Source: Clostridia bacterium
Lineage (GTDB): Bacteria > Bacillota > Clostridia > Oscillospirales > RGIG577
Length of the DNA stretch: 64,000 nucleotides
Direction: 5' to 3'
NCBI GenBank assembly: GCA_017405765.1
Contig: JAFQZS010000050.1
Coordinates: 1-64,000, forward strand
The notes beneath the pieces are model-generated. The model ran no database searches and was not told the DNA's origin. It was given only the letters and a program-made list of their open reading frames with translations. This document shows, one piece after another, positions 24,776 to 36,900 of this stretch; the first letter of the stretch is position 1, and the number at the start of each line of letters is the position of its first letter. The translations under genes were made by a program, and so were the position numbers.

Positions 24776-25177
24776 TTAGATGTTGAAGCCCATCTTGGAC
24801 GCCTTACCGCTGTCAGTGCCTATAGGAGTATCGGGAAGGTTGAGCTCAAAAACAACTGCAGGCTCCTTGAACGGATTGCCTATAGCGTGGCTCTGGCCTG
24901 CGCGAACGTACATAACGTCGCCGGGGCCTACTATGGTCTCTTCGCCGTTGTCGTTGTAGGAAGCGAAACCAGATACCATTACGAATACTTCCTGAGTGTT
25001 CTCATGCGGATGCAGCGGAACCTGGCAGCCAGGTAAAAGGACTGAACGAGCCCACTGATTGAGAGCGCCGTCGGTGTCAGCCTTCGTTGCGATCACGTTC
25101 TGAATGCCTGCCTTGTCTTCCGACGGGAACGGGAAAACGACCTGCTTGAACGGATTGTCGGTATATCTTCTGATCAT
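24776..25177 (-). CDS. Single-domain cupin protein, copy B
   Basis: 133 residues, paralog of copy A immediately downstream. Metal-site motif HPHENTQEVFVMVSG and second motif GDVMYVRAGQSHAIGN. The pair is a recent tandem duplication. Codon choice is regular and biased as in highly expressed genes. Located just after tuf and its terminator; no strong promoter is visible between them, so read-through from tuf could drive it. The ribosome site is GGGAGG. The substrate is unknown. Confidence 0.85.
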   Translation of the reverse strand: MIRRYTDNPFKQVVFPFPSEDKAGIQNVIATKADTDGALNQWARSVLLPGCQVPLHPHENTQEVFVMVSGFASYNDNGEETIVGPGDVMYVRAGQSHAIGNPFKEPAVVFELNLPDTPIGTDSGKASKMGFNI

Positions 25178-25227
25178 TGATAATTCCTCCCAAATGTTTC
25201 AAAAAAATAGAAAGCCTGTTTTTATAA

Positions 25228-25257
25228 CAAGAGGACTGCCGCCGGACAGTCCTCTTA
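25228..25257 (-). terminator. Hairpin after tuf
   Basis: Perfect 10-bp stem AAGAGGACTG / CAGTCCTCTT. On the minus strand it is followed by GTTATAAAAA, a poor T-run, so termination may be incomplete and feed the cupin genes. Confidence 0.6.
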
Positions 25258-25274
25258 TTCAGTTTATAATCAAA

Positions 25275-26477
25275 TTACTCGTTGATAGCTGCAACAACGC
25301 CGGAACCAACCGTTCTGCCGCCCTCACGGATAGCGAAACGTAAGCCCTGCTCGATAGCGATGGGGCTGATAAGCTCAACATTGATGGTAGCGTTATCGCC
25401 GGGCATGCACATCTCAACGCCTTCTTCAAGCGCGATCACGCCGGTAACGTCGGTAGTTCTGAAATAGAACTGCGGACGATAGTTGTTGAAGAACGGAGTA
25501 TGACGGCCGCCCTCAGCAGTGGTAAGAACGTAAACCTCGCCCTTGAACTTGGTGTGCGGGTTGATGGTGCCGGGCTTTGCAAGAACCTGACCTCTTTCGA
25601 TCTCGTTTCTCTGAACGCCGCGCAGTAAGCAGCCTACGTTGTCGCCTGCTTCGCAGTAGTCAAGAAGCTTTCTGAACATCTCGATACCAGTAACAACGAT
25701 CTTTCTCTTGTCTTCTCTGAGACCAACGAGCTCAACTTCTTCGGAAAGCTTAAGAGTACCTCTCTCAACTCTGCCCGTAGCAACGGTGCCGCGGCCGGTG
25801 ATGGTGAATACGTCCTCGACAGGCATAAGGAACGGAAGATCGCTCTTTCTGTCGGGAGTCGGAATGTAAGAGTCAACTGCATCCATAAGCTCTATGATGG
25901 ACGCGTACTCCGGAGCATTCGGATCGGTGGAAGCGCTCTCAAGTGCCTCAAGTGCGGAACCCTTGATGATCGGGGTATCGTCGCCCGGGAAGCCATACTC
26001 GGTGAGAAGCTCTCTTATCTCCATTTCAACAAGCTCTAAGAGCTCGGGGTCGTCAACCTGGTCGCACTTGTTCATGTATACGATGATGTAAGGAACGCCA
26101 ACCTGACGGGAAAGAAGGATGTGCTCTCTGGTCTGCGGCATCGGGCCGTCAGCTGCGGAAACAACGAGGATAGCGCCGTCCATCTGAGCTGCGCCGGTGC
26201 TCATGTTCTTAACATAGTCAGCGTGTCCGGGGCAGTCAACGTGAGCGTAGTGACGGTTGTCAGTCTCATACTCAACGTGAGCGGTGTTTATTGTGATACC
26301 TCTTGCTCTCTCCTCGGGAGCCTTGTCGATCATGTCATATGCTTCGAACTGAGCCTGACCCTTGAATGCAAGCACCTTGGTGATGGCAGCGGTAAGAGTA
26401 GTCTTACCATGGTCAACGTGACCGATAGTACCGATATTTACATGGGGTTTACTTCTGTTAAATTTCTCCTTTGCCAT
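25275..26477 (-). CDS. tuf: Translation elongation factor Tu
   Basis: 400 residues. GTPase motifs [22 protein letters not shown] and NKCD, plus the switch region RGITI. It brings aminoacyl-tRNA to the ribosome. Last gene of the str operon after fusA, with its own promoter in the 126-base gap. Ribosome site AGGAGG. Confidence 0.99.
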   Translation of the reverse strand: MAKEKFNRSKPHVNIGTIGHVDHGKTTLTAAITKVLAFKGQAQFEAYDMIDKAPEERARGITINTAHVEYETDNRHYAHVDCPGHADYVKNMSTGAAQMDGAILVVSAADGPMPQTREHILLSRQVGVPYIIVYMNKCDQVDDPELLELVEMEIRELLTEYGFPGDDTPIIKGSALEALESASTDPNAPEYASIIELMDAVDSYIPTPDRKSDLPFLMPVEDVFTITGRGTVATGRVERGTLKLSEEVELVGLREDKRKIVVTGIEMFRKLLDYCEAGDNVGCLLRGVQRNEIERGQVLAKPGTINPHTKFKGEVYVLTTAEGGRHTPFFNNYRPQFYFRTTDVTGVIALEEGVEMCMPGDNATINVELISPIAIEQGLRFAIREGGRTVGSGVVAAINE

Positions 26478-26539
26478 GTTTAATCCTCCTTAAATCCTTT
26501 ATAAATAATTATTTTACTCTTAATAATGTTCTATAGATT

Positions 26540-26568
26540 ATTGTATATTTTATTTACACAAAAATCAA
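26540..26568 (-). promoter_or_regulatory. Internal promoter before tuf
   Basis: Minus-strand TTGATT (26568-26563), 17-base spacer, TACAAT (26545-26540). It allows tuf to be made in excess over fusA. Confidence 0.6.
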
Positions 26569-26603
26569 TGATATTTTTTAATTTTCACTAAAGCCGATTG
26601 CAC

Positions 26604-28673
26604 TTACTTGCCGGAGATGATCTTCTCCTGAATGCTCTTCGGAACTTCAATGAAATGGCTGGGCTCCATGGTGTACTGACCGCGTCCCTGAGTGCGCGAA
26701 CGAAGGTCGGTCGCATATCCGAACATCTCGGAAAGAGGTACGTTAGCCTCTATCTGCTGTGCGCCCGGAAGCGCGGAGAAGCCTAATATCTGGCCGCGTC
26801 TAGAGTTTAAGTCTCCTATGACGTCGCCGATATAGTCCTCAGGTACTATACATACGACCTTCATTATAGGCTCAAGTATAGTGGGATCGGCCTTCTTCAT
26901 TGCTTCCTTAAAAGCCATTGAACCTGCGATCTTGAACGCCATCTCGGAAGAGTCTACCTCGTGATACGAACCGTCGTAGAGCGTTACGATAACGTCGACA
27001 ACATTGTATCCCGCAAGTACGCCCGACTCCATAGCGCCCTGAATACCTGCATCGACAGCGGGAATGTATTCCTTCGGAATAGCGCCGCCGACGATCTTGT
27101 TTATAAACTCGTATCCCTTACCGGACTCGTTGGGCTCAACGATGATCTTAACGTGACCGTACTGACCCTTACCGCCCGACTGGCGCGCATACTTGTGATC
27201 CACGTCGACCTTCTTGCGTATCGTCTCCTTATAGGAAACCTGGGGACGGCCTACGTTTGCCTCGACCTTGAATTCACGGAGCAGTCTGTCAACGATTATC
27301 TCAAGGTGAAGCTCGCCCATGCCGGCAATTATGGTTTGACCTGTATCTTCATCGGTATAAGTTCTGAACGTCGGGTCTTCCTCTGCAAGCTTGGAAAGAG
27401 CTATGCCCATCTTTTCCTGACCTGCTTTAGTCTTGGGCTCGATGGCAACTCTTATAACAGGCTCCGGGAATTCCATTGATTCAAGAATTATAGGCGCATT
27501 CTCAGCGCAGAGCGTGTCGCCGGTCGTGGTGTTCTTAAGACCGACGGCTGCTGCGATATCGCCGGAATAAACCGTGGGGATATCTTCGCGGTCGTTCGCG
27601 TGCATCTGTAAAAGACGTCCCATGCGCTCTTTATTTCCCTTTGTCGCGTTTAAAACGCCGCTGCCGGCATTTATCGTACCGGAATATACTCTGAAGAAGC
27701 AGAGCTTGCCTACATACGGGTCGGTGGCGATCTTGAATGCAAGCGCCGAGAACGGCTCTTTATCGTCCGCATGACGAGCCTCTTCCTGCTCGGTGCGCGG
27801 AACGATGCCCTTTATCGGGGGTATATCAAGCGGCGACGGCATGTAATCTACTATGGCGTCAAGAAGCTTCTGAACGCCCTTGTTCTTATAAGAAGTTCCG
27901 CATACTACGGGTACGAACTTATTTACTATAGTAGCTTTACGTATAGCCGTTTTTATCTCGGGTATCGAAAACTCGTGACCCTCAAGATAAAGCTCTGCAA
28001 AATCATCGTCAACATCGGCCAAGGCTTCGATCATCGTCGCGCGATATTCCTCTGCGGTATCCACCATATCTGCGGGGATATCCTCAAGGCGCATATCCTT
28101 GCCGATATCGTCGTAATAGACGTACGCCTTCATTTCAAGCAGGTCGATTATTCCTTTGAAATCGGCTTCAACACCTATCGGAAGCTGAAGCGCGACTGCA
28201 TTGCAGTGAAGTCTGTCGTGCATCATTTTTAAGACTCTGTAAAAATCAGCGCCCATTATGTCCATCTTGTTGATGTATGCCATTCTGGGTACGCCGTACT
28301 TGTCGGCCTGGCGCCATACAGTCTCGGACTGGGGTTCAACTCCACCCTTAGCACAGAAAACAGTAACTGAACCGTCGAGCACTCTAAGTGAACGCTCAAC
28401 TTCAACCGTAAAGTCAACATGTCCCGGGGTATCAATTATATTGATGCGATGGTCGAGCCATCTGCAGGTAGTAGCCGCGGAGGTTATCGTTATACCGCGC
28501 TCCTGTTCCTGCTGCATCCAGTCCATAGTTGCTGAGCCTTCATGTGTTTCGCCTATCTTGTGCGTTCTTCCCGTATAATACAGGATTCGCTCTGTGGTCG
28601 TAGTTTTTCCTGCGTCTATATGGGCCATTATGCCAATGTTTCTAGTCATCTCAAGTGAAAACTGTCTTGGCAT
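26604..28673 (-). CDS. fusA: Translation elongation factor G
   Basis: 689 residues. GTPase motifs [18 protein letters not shown] and NKMD are intact, followed by the EF-G domains II-V (a [10 protein letters not shown]-like motif in domain IV and a [11 protein letters not shown]-like motif near the end). It drives translocation. The start at 28673 gives the usual [14 protein letters not shown] beginning and follows GGAGAGG; an upstream in-frame extension lacks a ribosome site. Between rpsG and tuf in the str operon. Confidence 0.98.
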   Translation of the reverse strand: MPRQFSLEMTRNIGIMAHIDAGKTTTTERILYYTGRTHKIGETHEGSATMDWMQQEQERGITITSAATTCRWLDHRINIIDTPGHVDFTVEVERSLRVLDGSVTVFCAKGGVEPQSETVWRQADKYGVPRMAYINKMDIMGADFYRVLKMMHDRLHCNAVALQLPIGVEADFKGIIDLLEMKAYVYYDDIGKDMRLEDIPADMVDTAEEYRATMIEALADVDDDFAELYLEGHEFSIPEIKTAIRKATIVNKFVPVVCGTSYKNKGVQKLLDAIVDYMPSPLDIPPIKGIVPRTEQEEARHADDKEPFSALAFKIATDPYVGKLCFFRVYSGTINAGSGVLNATKGNKERMGRLLQMHANDREDIPTVYSGDIAAAVGLKNTTTGDTLCAENAPIILESMEFPEPVIRVAIEPKTKAGQEKMGIALSKLAEEDPTFRTYTDEDTGQTIIAGMGELHLEIIVDRLLREFKVEANVGRPQVSYKETIRKKVDVDHKYARQSGGKGQYGHVKIIVEPNESGKGYEFINKIVGGAIPKEYIPAVDAGIQGAMESGVLAGYNVVDVIVTLYDGSYHEVDSSEMAFKIAGSMAFKEAMKKADPTILEPIMKVVCIVPEDYIGDVIGDLNSRRGQILGFSALPGAQQIEANVPLSEMFGYATDLRSRTQGRGQYTMEPSHFIEVPKSIQEKIISGK

Positions 28674-28722
28674 ATGTCCTCTCCTTTCAATACTGCGGTC
28701 AAACAAATCCGCTTAATCGTTA

Positions 28723-29193
28723 TTACCATCTGTAATGTGCAAACGCCTTGTTGGCTTCTGCCATTCTGTGAGTATCGTCCTTCTTCTTGACAGCAGCGCC
28801 GGTATTGTTCACTGCGTCAAGGATCTCGTTTGCAAGGCGCTCGGCCATCGTTCTTTCGCTTCTTGCTCTGGAGTAAACTCTGAGCCAGCGAAGACCAAGG
28901 GTCTGACGTCTTTCGGGACGTACTTCCATAGGAACCTGATAGGTGGCACCGCCGACACGGCGAGCCTTGACCTCGGTCACGGGCATGATATTGTTTAAGC
29001 CCTCTTCAAATACTTCCAAAGGTTCTCTGCTTGTCTTTTCCTTGATGATATCGAATGCATCGTAAACTATACGCTGCGCAACGCCCTTCTTACCGTCATA
29101 CATAATATTGTTGATAAGGCGGGTTACCATCTTCGAATTATACATAGGATCAGGCAAAACATCTCTCTTTGGTACATTACCTCTTCTAGGCAC
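28723..29193 (-). CDS. rpsG: 30S ribosomal protein S7
   Basis: 156 residues, standard length. It starts [16 protein letters not shown] and ends AHYRW, as is typical. It binds the 3' domain of 16S rRNA and nucleates head assembly. Preceded by a 181-base gap that folds into a strong hairpin, a likely feedback site. Ribosome site AAGGAGGG. Confidence 0.99.
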   Translation of the reverse strand: MPRRGNVPKRDVLPDPMYNSKMVTRLINNIMYDGKKGVAQRIVYDAFDIIKEKTSREPLEVFEEGLNNIMPVTEVKARRVGGATYQVPMEVRPERRQTLGLRWLRVYSRARSERTMAERLANEILDAVNNTGAAVKKKDDTHRMAEANKAFAHYRW

Positions 29194-29278
29194 TATTCTT
29201 CCCTCCTTCTAAAAATAATAAGCTATCATAGGTACTCGAAAGCCCTTTGCTTCCGCAAGCGCTCGTGAGGTCAATGTT

Positions 29279-29326
29279 GATCCTCCGCCCCAAAAGTGCG
29301 GTCCCGCACCGTTCGGGCGGTGGATC
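29279..29326 (-). promoter_or_regulatory. Structured rpsL-rpsG spacer, candidate S7 feedback site
   Basis: The 181-base spacer contains an extended hairpin: outer stem GATCC / GGATC, middle CCGCCC / GGGCGG and inner GTGCG / CGCAC with a 4-base loop. In E. coli S7 represses its own synthesis from the rpsL-rpsG spacer; a similar role here is inferred from position and structure only. Confidence 0.45.
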
Positions 29327-29374
29327 GACAATCACGCACACTATGCACTTTGCGTCTGAGTTGTTTTGCGTGTC

Positions 29375-29797
29375 CTATTTGCTTGACGCCTTCGGCTTCT
29401 TAACGCCGTACTTTGAACGCGCCTGCATTCTGCCGTTGACGCCCTGCGTATCGAGCGTACCGCGAATAATGTGGTAACGCACACCAGGGAGGTCCTTAAC
29501 TCTGCCGCCGCGAATAAGAACAACGCTGTGTTCCTGAAGGTTGTGTCCTACGCCGGGAATATACGAGGAAACCTCGATACCGTTCGTGAGTCTTACTCTT
29601 GCGACCTTACGGAGAGCCGAGTTAGGCTTTTTCGGGGTCATGGTCTTTACCGTAGTGCAAACGCCTCTCTTTTGCGGAGAGCTCTGGTCTATCGGACGCT
29701 TCTTCAAGGTGTTCATACCCTTTTGCAGCGCCGGAGCCGTAGACTTCTTTATCTGAGTCTCTCTGCCCTTTCTTACTAACTGGTTAAAGGTAGGCAT
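29375..29797 (-). CDS. rpsL: 30S ribosomal protein S12
   Basis: 140 residues. The decoding-site loops [10 protein letters not shown] and [14 protein letters not shown] have the usual residues, including the lysines altered in streptomycin-resistant mutants. First gene of the str operon, downstream of an L7Ae-type gene. Ribosome site AAGGAGG. Confidence 0.99.
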   Translation of the reverse strand: MPTFNQLVRKGRETQIKKSTAPALQKGMNTLKKRPIDQSSPQKRGVCTTVKTMTPKKPNSALRKVARVRLTNGIEVSSYIPGVGHNLQEHSVVLIRGGRVKDLPGVRYHIIRGTLDTQGVNGRMQARSKYGVKKPKASSK

Positions 29798-29827
29798 TTT
29801 TTTCCTCCTTTCTTTAAAATTTTATAT

Positions 29828-29850
29828 CAAAACGGGACGAGCCCGGTTTG
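29828..29850 (-). terminator. Hairpin between the L7Ae-type gene and rpsL
   Basis: CAAACCGGG / CCCGTTTTG stem with a short loop and a weak following T-rich stretch. It may attenuate read-through into rpsL or be a processing site. Confidence 0.4.
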
Positions 29851-29858
29851 AGCAAAAA

Positions 29859-30116
29859 TCACGCATTGAACGTCGCTGCCGCTGCACAGCCTACGTCTAT
29901 ACCGCACATTTTTCCGAGAGTGCGCATAGACGATACCCATACTATGGGGATATACAGGCTTTCAGAAAGCGCAACTATAGGAGCAATAAGCCGTTTTTCG
30001 GCATCCGATGCAAGATACAGCGTTTTAACGGCGCCGCTTTTTAAAGCCTTCTTTACTTGTTTTATACCGCATATGGCGTTCTCGATCTTTAATGCGTCTT
30101 TAATAAAAGTATGCAT
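29859..30116 (-). CDS. Ribosomal L7Ae/L30e-family RNA-binding protein
   Basis: 85 residues. L7Ae-like fold features: a KQVKKALKSGAVKTLYLASDA segment (in part QVKKALKSGAVKTLYL), then VWVSSMRTLGKMCGIDVGCAAA. In Firmicutes a small L7Ae-type protein (YbxF) occupies this place between rpoC and rpsL and binds kink-turn RNA. The start at 30116 follows AAAGGAG; an upstream in-frame start lacks a ribosome site. Confidence 0.9.
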   Translation of the reverse strand: MHTFIKDALKIENAICGIKQVKKALKSGAVKTLYLASDAEKRLIAPIVALSESLYIPIVWVSSMRTLGKMCGIDVGCAAAATFNA

Positions 30117-30314
30117 TTTATTTACTCCTTTGCAGGCCTGCTGTTTCAAGTACAGCATATGCCCACAGTAATTTATGATACCATTTGATACGGAAAAAAG
30201 TCAATATCTATTCTAACAAAAAAGATTATACCTATACTATATCTTTTCATAATATTGCATAAGGCGATTTTTGCCTGTATTTCTGCGGATTTTCAAGTGA
30301 TGATCCGGCTTATG

Positions 30315-30362
30315 AAAGAAGCGCAGCGAGGATCGTTCATTTCGATCTTCGCTGCGTCTTTA
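30315..30362 (-). terminator. Terminator after rpoC
   Basis: Stem GACGCAGCGAAGATCG / CGATCCTCGCTGCGC on the minus strand, followed by TTCTTTC. It starts ten bases after the rpoC stop. Confidence 0.75.
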
Positions 30363-30371
30363 ATAAATATA

Positions 30372-33300
30372 TTACTGTACTTCTTCAACCTCTATGCCGG
30401 CGTTGTACATTGCCATGCCGGTTCCGGCCGGTATCAGCTTGCCGATTATTACGTTTTCTTTAAGACCTATAAGCGGATCTATCTTGCCCTTAATGGCAGC
30501 ATCGGTGAGAACGCGAGTGGTCTCCTGGAACGAAGCTGCCGAAAGGAACGAATCGGTAGCAAGCGATGCTTTTGTGATACCGAGAAGCACGGGCGAGCAT
30601 ACTGCTTCGCGCAGATCTATCTCCCCTGCCTCGATACGCTCTCTGATCTTTTCGTTTGCAGTCTCAAAATCGCTTATATCGACAAGAGAACCCAAAAGCA
30701 GATCAGTGTCCCCGTTGTCCTCGACTTTTACTTTCTTCATCATCTGGCGAACAACTATTTCGATGTGCTTGTCGTTTATATCAACGCCCTGCATCTTGTA
30801 AACGCGCTGTACCTCCTGGATAAGATACGTCTGCACGTCTACAGCGCTTTTTACCTTTAAGATATCGTGCGGATTTACGGAGCCCTCCGTTATCTCGTCG
30901 CCCAGTTCCACATGCTGTCCCTCAATCACCTTGAGGCGCGAGCCGTATGCGATGGGATAATCTCTCTCCTCTCCGGTCTCCTTATTAAAGATAATAACAT
31001 GGCGCGACTTCTTTATCTCCTCTATGCGCACCTCGCCCGAGATCTCTGCAAGTATTGCGAGATTCTTCGGCTTTCTCGCCTCGAAAAGTTCCTCGACCTT
31101 CGGAAGACCCTGCGTAATGTCGTTGCCCGCAACGCCGCCCGTATGGAAAGTACGCATCGTAAGCTGGGTGCCGGGCTCGCCTATGGACTGGGCCGCTATT
31201 ATGCCGACAGCCTCGCCGATGTTCACAAGGCCGCCGGTGGCAAGGTTGGAACCGTAGCACTTAGCGCATACGCCATGCTTTGCTTTGCATCCCAGCACGG
31301 AGCGTATCTCAAGGCTTTTTACGCCTGCGTCGGCGATCTTTTCTGCCATCGCATAATCTATCATTTCACCCTTGGCAATAAGCAGCTCGCCCGTTTCGGG
31401 ATGAAATACGTCGTGGCATGTAAATCTGCCGGGGAGACGATCCTTTAATTTCTCTATTACTTCGTTGCCGTCGCGTATCTCGGATACGGTTATGCCTCTT
31501 TCGGTGCCGCAGTCGTTCTCTCTTATTATTACCTCCTGCGACACGTCGACAAGACGCCTCGTAAGGTAACCCGATTCGGCAGTTCTTAAGGCCGTGTCGG
31601 CAAGGCCCTTTCTTGCGCCTCTCGAGGATATGAAGTATTCGAGTATATTAAGGCCTTCACGGAAGTTGACCTTTATCGGTATCTCAATCGTGCGTCCGGC
31701 GGTATTTGCCATAAGTCCGCGCATACCTGCAAGCTGGCGTATCTGGTTTATGGAGCCGCGGGCGCCGGAGTTTGCCATCATGTTGATAGGATTAAGGTCG
31801 TCAAGATTGTCCTCAAGCGCCTTCGTTACCTTCTTCGTCGTCTTATCCCATTCCTTAATAACGAGCTGATATCTTTCCTCGTTGGTTATAAGGCCTCTGT
31901 CATACTGGCGCTGTATGCGCTCAACATGCTCTTCCGCCTCATGGATAAGAACGGGCTTTTCGTCGGGCACTACCATATCGGATACGGAGATCGTTATAGC
32001 GCCGCGCGTCGAATATTTAAAGCCTGTGGACTTTATCTTATCGAGCACCTCGGCAGTTTCAGTGGGGCCGTGTATCCTTATGCATCTGTCGATTATCTCG
32101 CCCAGCTTCTTTTTGCTGGTGAGGAATGCTATTTCAAGGTCAAAACGCTTTTCGGGGTCGTTTCTGTCAACAAAGCCCAGATCCTGCGGAATGAACTCGT
32201 TGAATATGAGACGTCCCATAGTTGCGTCGATTATCTTGGAGCACTTTACGCCGTCTATCTCTTTTTCAACTCTTACCTTTATCTTCGCGTGAAGCGTTAT
32301 AAGGCCCTCGCTGTACGCCATCATCGCTTCGTTTACGCTGGAGAACACCTTGCCCTCGCCCTTTTCGCCGTCGCGTACGCCTGTAAGATAATACGAACCT
32401 AATACCATGTCCTGCGTCGGAACGGTAACTGGCTTGCCGTCCTGAGGCTTTAAAAGGTTGTTCGCGGAGAGCATGAGAAATCTTGCTTCGCTCTGCGCTT
32501 CCGCTGAAAGCGGAACGTGTACAGCCATCTGGTCGCCGTCAAAGTCGGCGTTGTACGCCGTACATACGAGCGGATGGAGCTTAAGCGCCCTGCCTTCTAT
32601 AAGGATAGGCTCAAAAGCCTGGATACCGAGTCTGTGAAGCGTGGGGGCACGGTTCAACAGCACGGGATGATCCTTTATAACGTCCTCGAGCGCATCCCAG
32701 ACCTCGGGGCGCACCTTTTCTACCATTTTCTTCGCGCTCTTTACGTTTGTCGCAAGTCCCTTGTCTTCAAGGCGCTTCATTACGAAAGGCTTGAAAAGCT
32801 CAAGCGCCATTTCCTTCGGAAGACCGCACTGATATATCTTAAGCTCAGGGCCGACTACGATAACGCTTCTTCCGGAGTAGTCAACACGCTTACCTAAAAG
32901 GTTCTGTCTGAAGCGGCCCTGCTTACCCTTTAACATATCGGAAAGCGACTTTAAGGGGCGGTTGTTCGGGCCCGTTACGGGGCGGCCGCGCCTGCCGTTG
33001 TCGATGAGAGCGTCAACTGCTTCCTGAAGCATGCGCTTCTCGTTTCTTACTATGATATCGGGAGCGCCGAGCTCCAAAAGCTTTTTAAGTCTGTTGTTTC
33101 TGTTTATAAGCCTTCTGTAAAGATCGTTTAAGTCGCTCGTTGCAAATCTGCCGCCGTCGAGCTGCACCATCGGGCGTATCTCAGGCGGTATAACGGGAAT
33201 GCAGTCGAGTATCATCCATTCCGGCTTGTTGTTGGATATTCTGAAAGCCTCAACTACTTCGAGCCTTTTTACTATGCGCATCTTCTTTTGGCCGGTAGCT

Positions 33301-33887
33301 GTTTTAAGCTCCTCTTTGAGCTCCTCCGAAAGCTCGTCAAGATCTATCTCCTGCAATAGCTTCTTTATGGTTTCCGCGCCCATTCCCGCCTCGAAGCTGT
33401 CCTCATACTTATCGCGCATATCGCGGTATTCGGCTTCCGTAAGCACCTGCTTTTTCATAAGCCTCGTGTCGCCCGGGTCAGTGACAACATACAGCGCAAA
33501 GTAAAGTATGCGCTCAAGTATTCTGGGCGACATGTCAAGTATAAGTCCCATGCGCGACGGTATGCCCTTGAAATACCATATATGAGACACGGGCGCCGCC
33601 AAATCTATATGACCCATTCTCTCTCTGCGCACCTTTGACTTCGTTACCTCAACGCCGCATCTGTCGCACACCTTGCCCTTATAGCGTATGCGCTTATATT
33701 TTCCGCAGTGGCACTCCCAGTCCTTCGTGGGGCCGAATATCCTTTCGCAGAAAAGTCCGTCGCGTTCGGGCTTTAATGACCTGTAATTTATAGTTTCCGG
33801 CTTCTTTACCTCGCCTCTTGACCATCCTCTTATCATTTCGGGAGACGCAAGACCGATTTTTATTGCTTCAAATACATTGTGATCCAA
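30372..33887 (-). CDS. rpoC: RNA polymerase subunit beta'
   Basis: 1171 residues, normal for Clostridia. N-terminal zinc site [20 protein letters not shown], catalytic NADFDGDQM with three aspartates, and a second zinc site ([19 protein letters not shown]). It forms the active centre of RNA polymerase with beta. The start codon is TTG at 33887-33885: AAGGAG lies eight bases upstream and the protein then begins [16 protein letters not shown], the usual N-terminus. The ATG at 33879-33877 is in another frame. 57 bases after rpoB. Confidence 0.98.
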   Translation of the reverse strand: MDHNVFEAIKIGLASPEMIRGWSRGEVKKPETINYRSLKPERDGLFCERIFGPTKDWECHCGKYKRIRYKGKVCDRCGVEVTKSKVRRERMGHIDLAAPVSHIWYFKGIPSRMGLILDMSPRILERILYFALYVVTDPGDTRLMKKQVLTEAEYRDMRDKYEDSFEAGMGAETIKKLLQEIDLDELSEELKEELKTATGQKKMRIVKRLEVVEAFRISNNKPEWMILDCIPVIPPEIRPMVQLDGGRFATSDLNDLYRRLINRNNRLKKLLELGAPDIIVRNEKRMLQEAVDALIDNGRRGRPVTGPNNRPLKSLSDMLKGKQGRFRQNLLGKRVDYSGRSVIVVGPELKIYQCGLPKEMALELFKPFVMKRLEDKGLATNVKSAKKMVEKVRPEVWDALEDVIKDHPVLLNRAPTLHRLGIQAFEPILIEGRALKLHPLVCTAYNADFDGDQMAVHVPLSAEAQSEARFLMLSANNLLKPQDGKPVTVPTQDMVLGSYYLTGVRDGEKGEGKVFSSVNEAMMAYSEGLITLHAKIKVRVEKEIDGVKCSKIIDATMGRLIFNEFIPQDLGFVDRNDPEKRFDLEIAFLTSKKKLGEIIDRCIRIHGPTETAEVLDKIKSTGFKYSTRGAITISVSDMVVPDEKPVLIHEAEEHVERIQRQYDRGLITNEERYQLVIKEWDKTTKKVTKALEDNLDDLNPINMMANSGARGSINQIRQLAGMRGLMANTAGRTIEIPIKVNFREGLNILEYFISSRGARKGLADTALRTAESGYLTRRLVDVSQEVIIRENDCGTERGITVSEIRDGNEVIEKLKDRLPGRFTCHDVFHPETGELLIAKGEMIDYAMAEKIADAGVKSLEIRSVLGCKAKHGVCAKCYGSNLATGGLVNIGEAVGIIAAQSIGEPGTQLTMRTFHTGGVAGNDITQGLPKVEELFEARKPKNLAILAEISGEVRIEEIKKSRHVIIFNKETGEERDYPIAYGSRLKVIEGQHVELGDEITEGSVNPHDILKVKSAVDVQTYLIQEVQRVYKMQGVDINDKHIEIVVRQMMKKVKVEDNGDTDLLLGSLVDISDFETANEKIRERIEAGEIDLREAVCSPVLLGITKASLATDSFLSAASFQETTRVLTDAAIKGKIDPLIGLKENVIIGKLIPAGTGMAMYNAGIEVEEVQ

Positions 33888-33944
33888 ATGAACCGCTCCT
33901 TCTCATTTCATTTGATTTAAATTCACTCATGCGTGGCCGTTTGA

Positions 33945-36900
33945 TCAATCGTCAAAATTCAATTCGCCATGCTGCTCGGGTTCTTTTGCGTCCGGCTCCT
34001 CGGCAGAAAAGCCTATGGAATCAAAATCGAACTCCTGCGCATCATCCTCATCATCTTCAAAGCCGCCGCCTTCAGCGTCAAAGTCGTCCTGCGTAAACAG
34101 TTCGTCTCCCACGCCGCGCATATCGCCGAGCTCTGCTACTGCCACATCCGTCTCATCATCGTCGTCAAGCGATTCTTTAAGCTCTATCTCCTGCATATCT
34201 TTTGCAAGCACTCTGACGTCGAGACCTAAAGACTGCATTTCCTTTATGAGCACCTTAAACGATTCGGGAACTCCCGGCTTAGGCACATTTTGTCCCTTAA
34301 CGATGGATTCATACGTTTTCACACGTCCCACAACGTCGTCGGATTTTACGGTAAGTATCTCCTGAAGCGTGTAAGCCGCGCCGTATGCCTCAAGCGCCCA
34401 AACCTCCATCTCGCCGAATCTCTGTCCGCCGAACTGCGCCTTACCGCCGAGCGGCTGCTGAGTTACGAGCGAATACGGGCCTGTCGAGCGCGCATGTATC
34501 TTATCGTCAACAAGATGGGCAAGCTTTAAGAAGTACATATATCCTACCGTTACGGGGTTGTCGAACGGCTCGCCCGTGCGTCCGTCATAAAGTATGGATT
34601 TGCCGTCGGGAGAAAGACCCGATTCTCTTAAAAGCTGCTCTATGTCCTTCTCGTTTGCTCCGTCGAATACGGGAGTCGCCACCTTATAGCCCAGCTTGTT
34701 CGCCGCATAACCGAGATGCACCTCGAGCACCTGTCCTATGTTCATACGCGAAGGTACGCCCAGCGGGTTTAAAACTATATCGAGCGGCGTGCCGTCCGGC
34801 AGGAAAGGCATATCCTCCTGCGGAAGTATGCGTGAGATAACGCCCTTGTTTCCGTGGCGTCCCGCCATCTTGTCGCCTACCGATATCTTTCGCTTCTGCG
34901 CGATATATACGCGTACGACCTTGTTTACGCCGGGGGTAAGCTCATCTCCGTTTTCGCGGGTGAAAACCTTAACGTCAACAACTATGCCCGACTCGCCGTG
35001 AGGAACTCTTAAAGACGTGTCGCGCACCTCTCTTGCCTTCTCGCCGAATATGGCGCGAAGAAGTCTTTCCTCGGCCGTAAGCTCGGTCTCGCCCTTCGGC
35101 GTTACCTTTACTACAAGAATGTCGCCGGCGCGCACCGTCGCGCCTATTCTTATTATGCCGTTTTCATCAAGATCCTTAAGCGCGTCCTCGCCCACGTTGG
35201 GGATATCTCTCGTTATCTCTTCGGGGCCGAGCTTCGTATCTCTTGCCTCTATTTCATATTCTTCTATATGAATGGAAGTATATACGTCGTCGCGCACGAG
35301 CTTTTCGTTTATTAAAACGGCGTCCTCGTAATTGTAGCCTTCCCATGTCATAAAGCCTATGAGCACGTTCTTGCCCAGCGCCATCTCGCCGTTGTCGGTG
35401 GAGGGGCCGTCAGCTATTACTTCGCCCTTCTTAACGCGCTGTCCGCGGTTCACTATCGGGCGCTGATTTATGCACGTGCCCTGGTTCGAGCGCTTGAACT
35501 TCAAAAGCTTGTGAACTTCTCGTTCTCCCGAATCAAAGCGAACGACTATCTCGTCTCCGCTGACCTTTTCAATTACTCCGTCGTCGCCCGCAAGTCGCGT
35601 AACACACGAGTCCACGGCCACCTTATACTCCATGCCCGTGCCTACTATCGGGGCCTGCGTCTTTAAAAGCGGCACGGCCTGGCGCTGCATGTTGGAGCCC
35701 ATGAGCGCACGGTTTGCGTCGTCGTTCTCAAGGAAGGGTATCATCGCCGTTGCAATTGATACGAGCATCTGAGGAGATACATCCATATAATCGACCTGAG
35801 CGCGGTTTATAAGAAGTATCTCGTCACGATAGCGGGCGTTTACCATCTGGCGTTTAAAGCATCCGTTCTCATCAAGAGGCTCATTGCCCTGAGCTACGAC
35901 GTAGTTGTCCTCAACGTCTGCCGTCATGTATTCTATCTCGTCGGTGACTCTGCCCGTTTCCTTGTCAACCTTGCGATACGGCGCCTCGATAAAGCCGAAC
36001 TCGTTTACTCTTGCGTAAGACGCAAGGTACGATATAAGACCGATGTTGGGTCCTTCGGGCGTCTCTATGGGGCACATTCTGCCGTAATGCGAATGGTGAA
36101 CGTCGCGCACCTCAAAGCTTGCGCGTTCACGCGAAAGACCGCCGGGGCCGAGAGCGGAAAGCCTGCGCTTATGCGTAAGCTCCGCAAGCGGATTCGTCTG
36201 ATCCATGAACTGCGACAGCGGCGACGAACCGAAAAACTCTTTTATGGCCGCAACTACGGGGCGTATATTTACAAGCGCCTGCGGCATTATGGTGTCTATC
36301 TCCTGAGTCTGCACACGGTCGCGTATCGTGCGTTCCATACGGGCAAAGCCTATGCGGAACTGGTTCTGCAAAAGCTCGCCGACCGAGCGCAGGCGACGGT
36401 TGCCGAGATGGTCTATGTCGTCGTCCGTGCCTATTCCGTATGCCAAAGCGTTAAGATAGTTTATAGACGACATTACATCGTCAATGATTATATGCTTGGG
36501 AATAAGATCGTCTATTCTCGCCTTTATTTCCGCCTCTATTTCATCATCGCTGTCTTTTGTTTCTATTATCTCTTTTAAAACGTCGAAGCGCACCTTTTCG
36601 GTTATCTCAAGCTTTTTGGCGATTTCGGGCGAAACGAAGTCGGTAAGCGTTACCATACCGTTGGAGAACACCTTTACTTCCTCGCCGTCAACGTCGAGAA
36701 GCACGAGGGATACGCCTGCGCGCTCTATAGCCATTGCCTTTTCGGCAGAAAGCTTTTCTCCCGCCTCTGCAAGGATCTCTCCGCTCATGGGATCGGCTAC
36801 CGCATCTTTAAGCGTCTTTCCCGCGATTCTTCTGCCGAGCGCAAGCTTTTTGTTGTATTTATATCGTCCTACCTTTGAAAGGTCGTATCTTCTTGCATCG

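Noticed and set aside
30255-30860. 201-residue plus-strand frame running from the rpoC downstream gap into rpoC
   Set aside because: It lies over the rpoC terminator and antisense to conserved rpoC codons, with no ribosome site.
33877-33879. ATG near the rpoC start
   Set aside because: It is out of frame with the conserved RpoC protein; the in-frame TTG at 33887 has the correctly spaced ribosome site.
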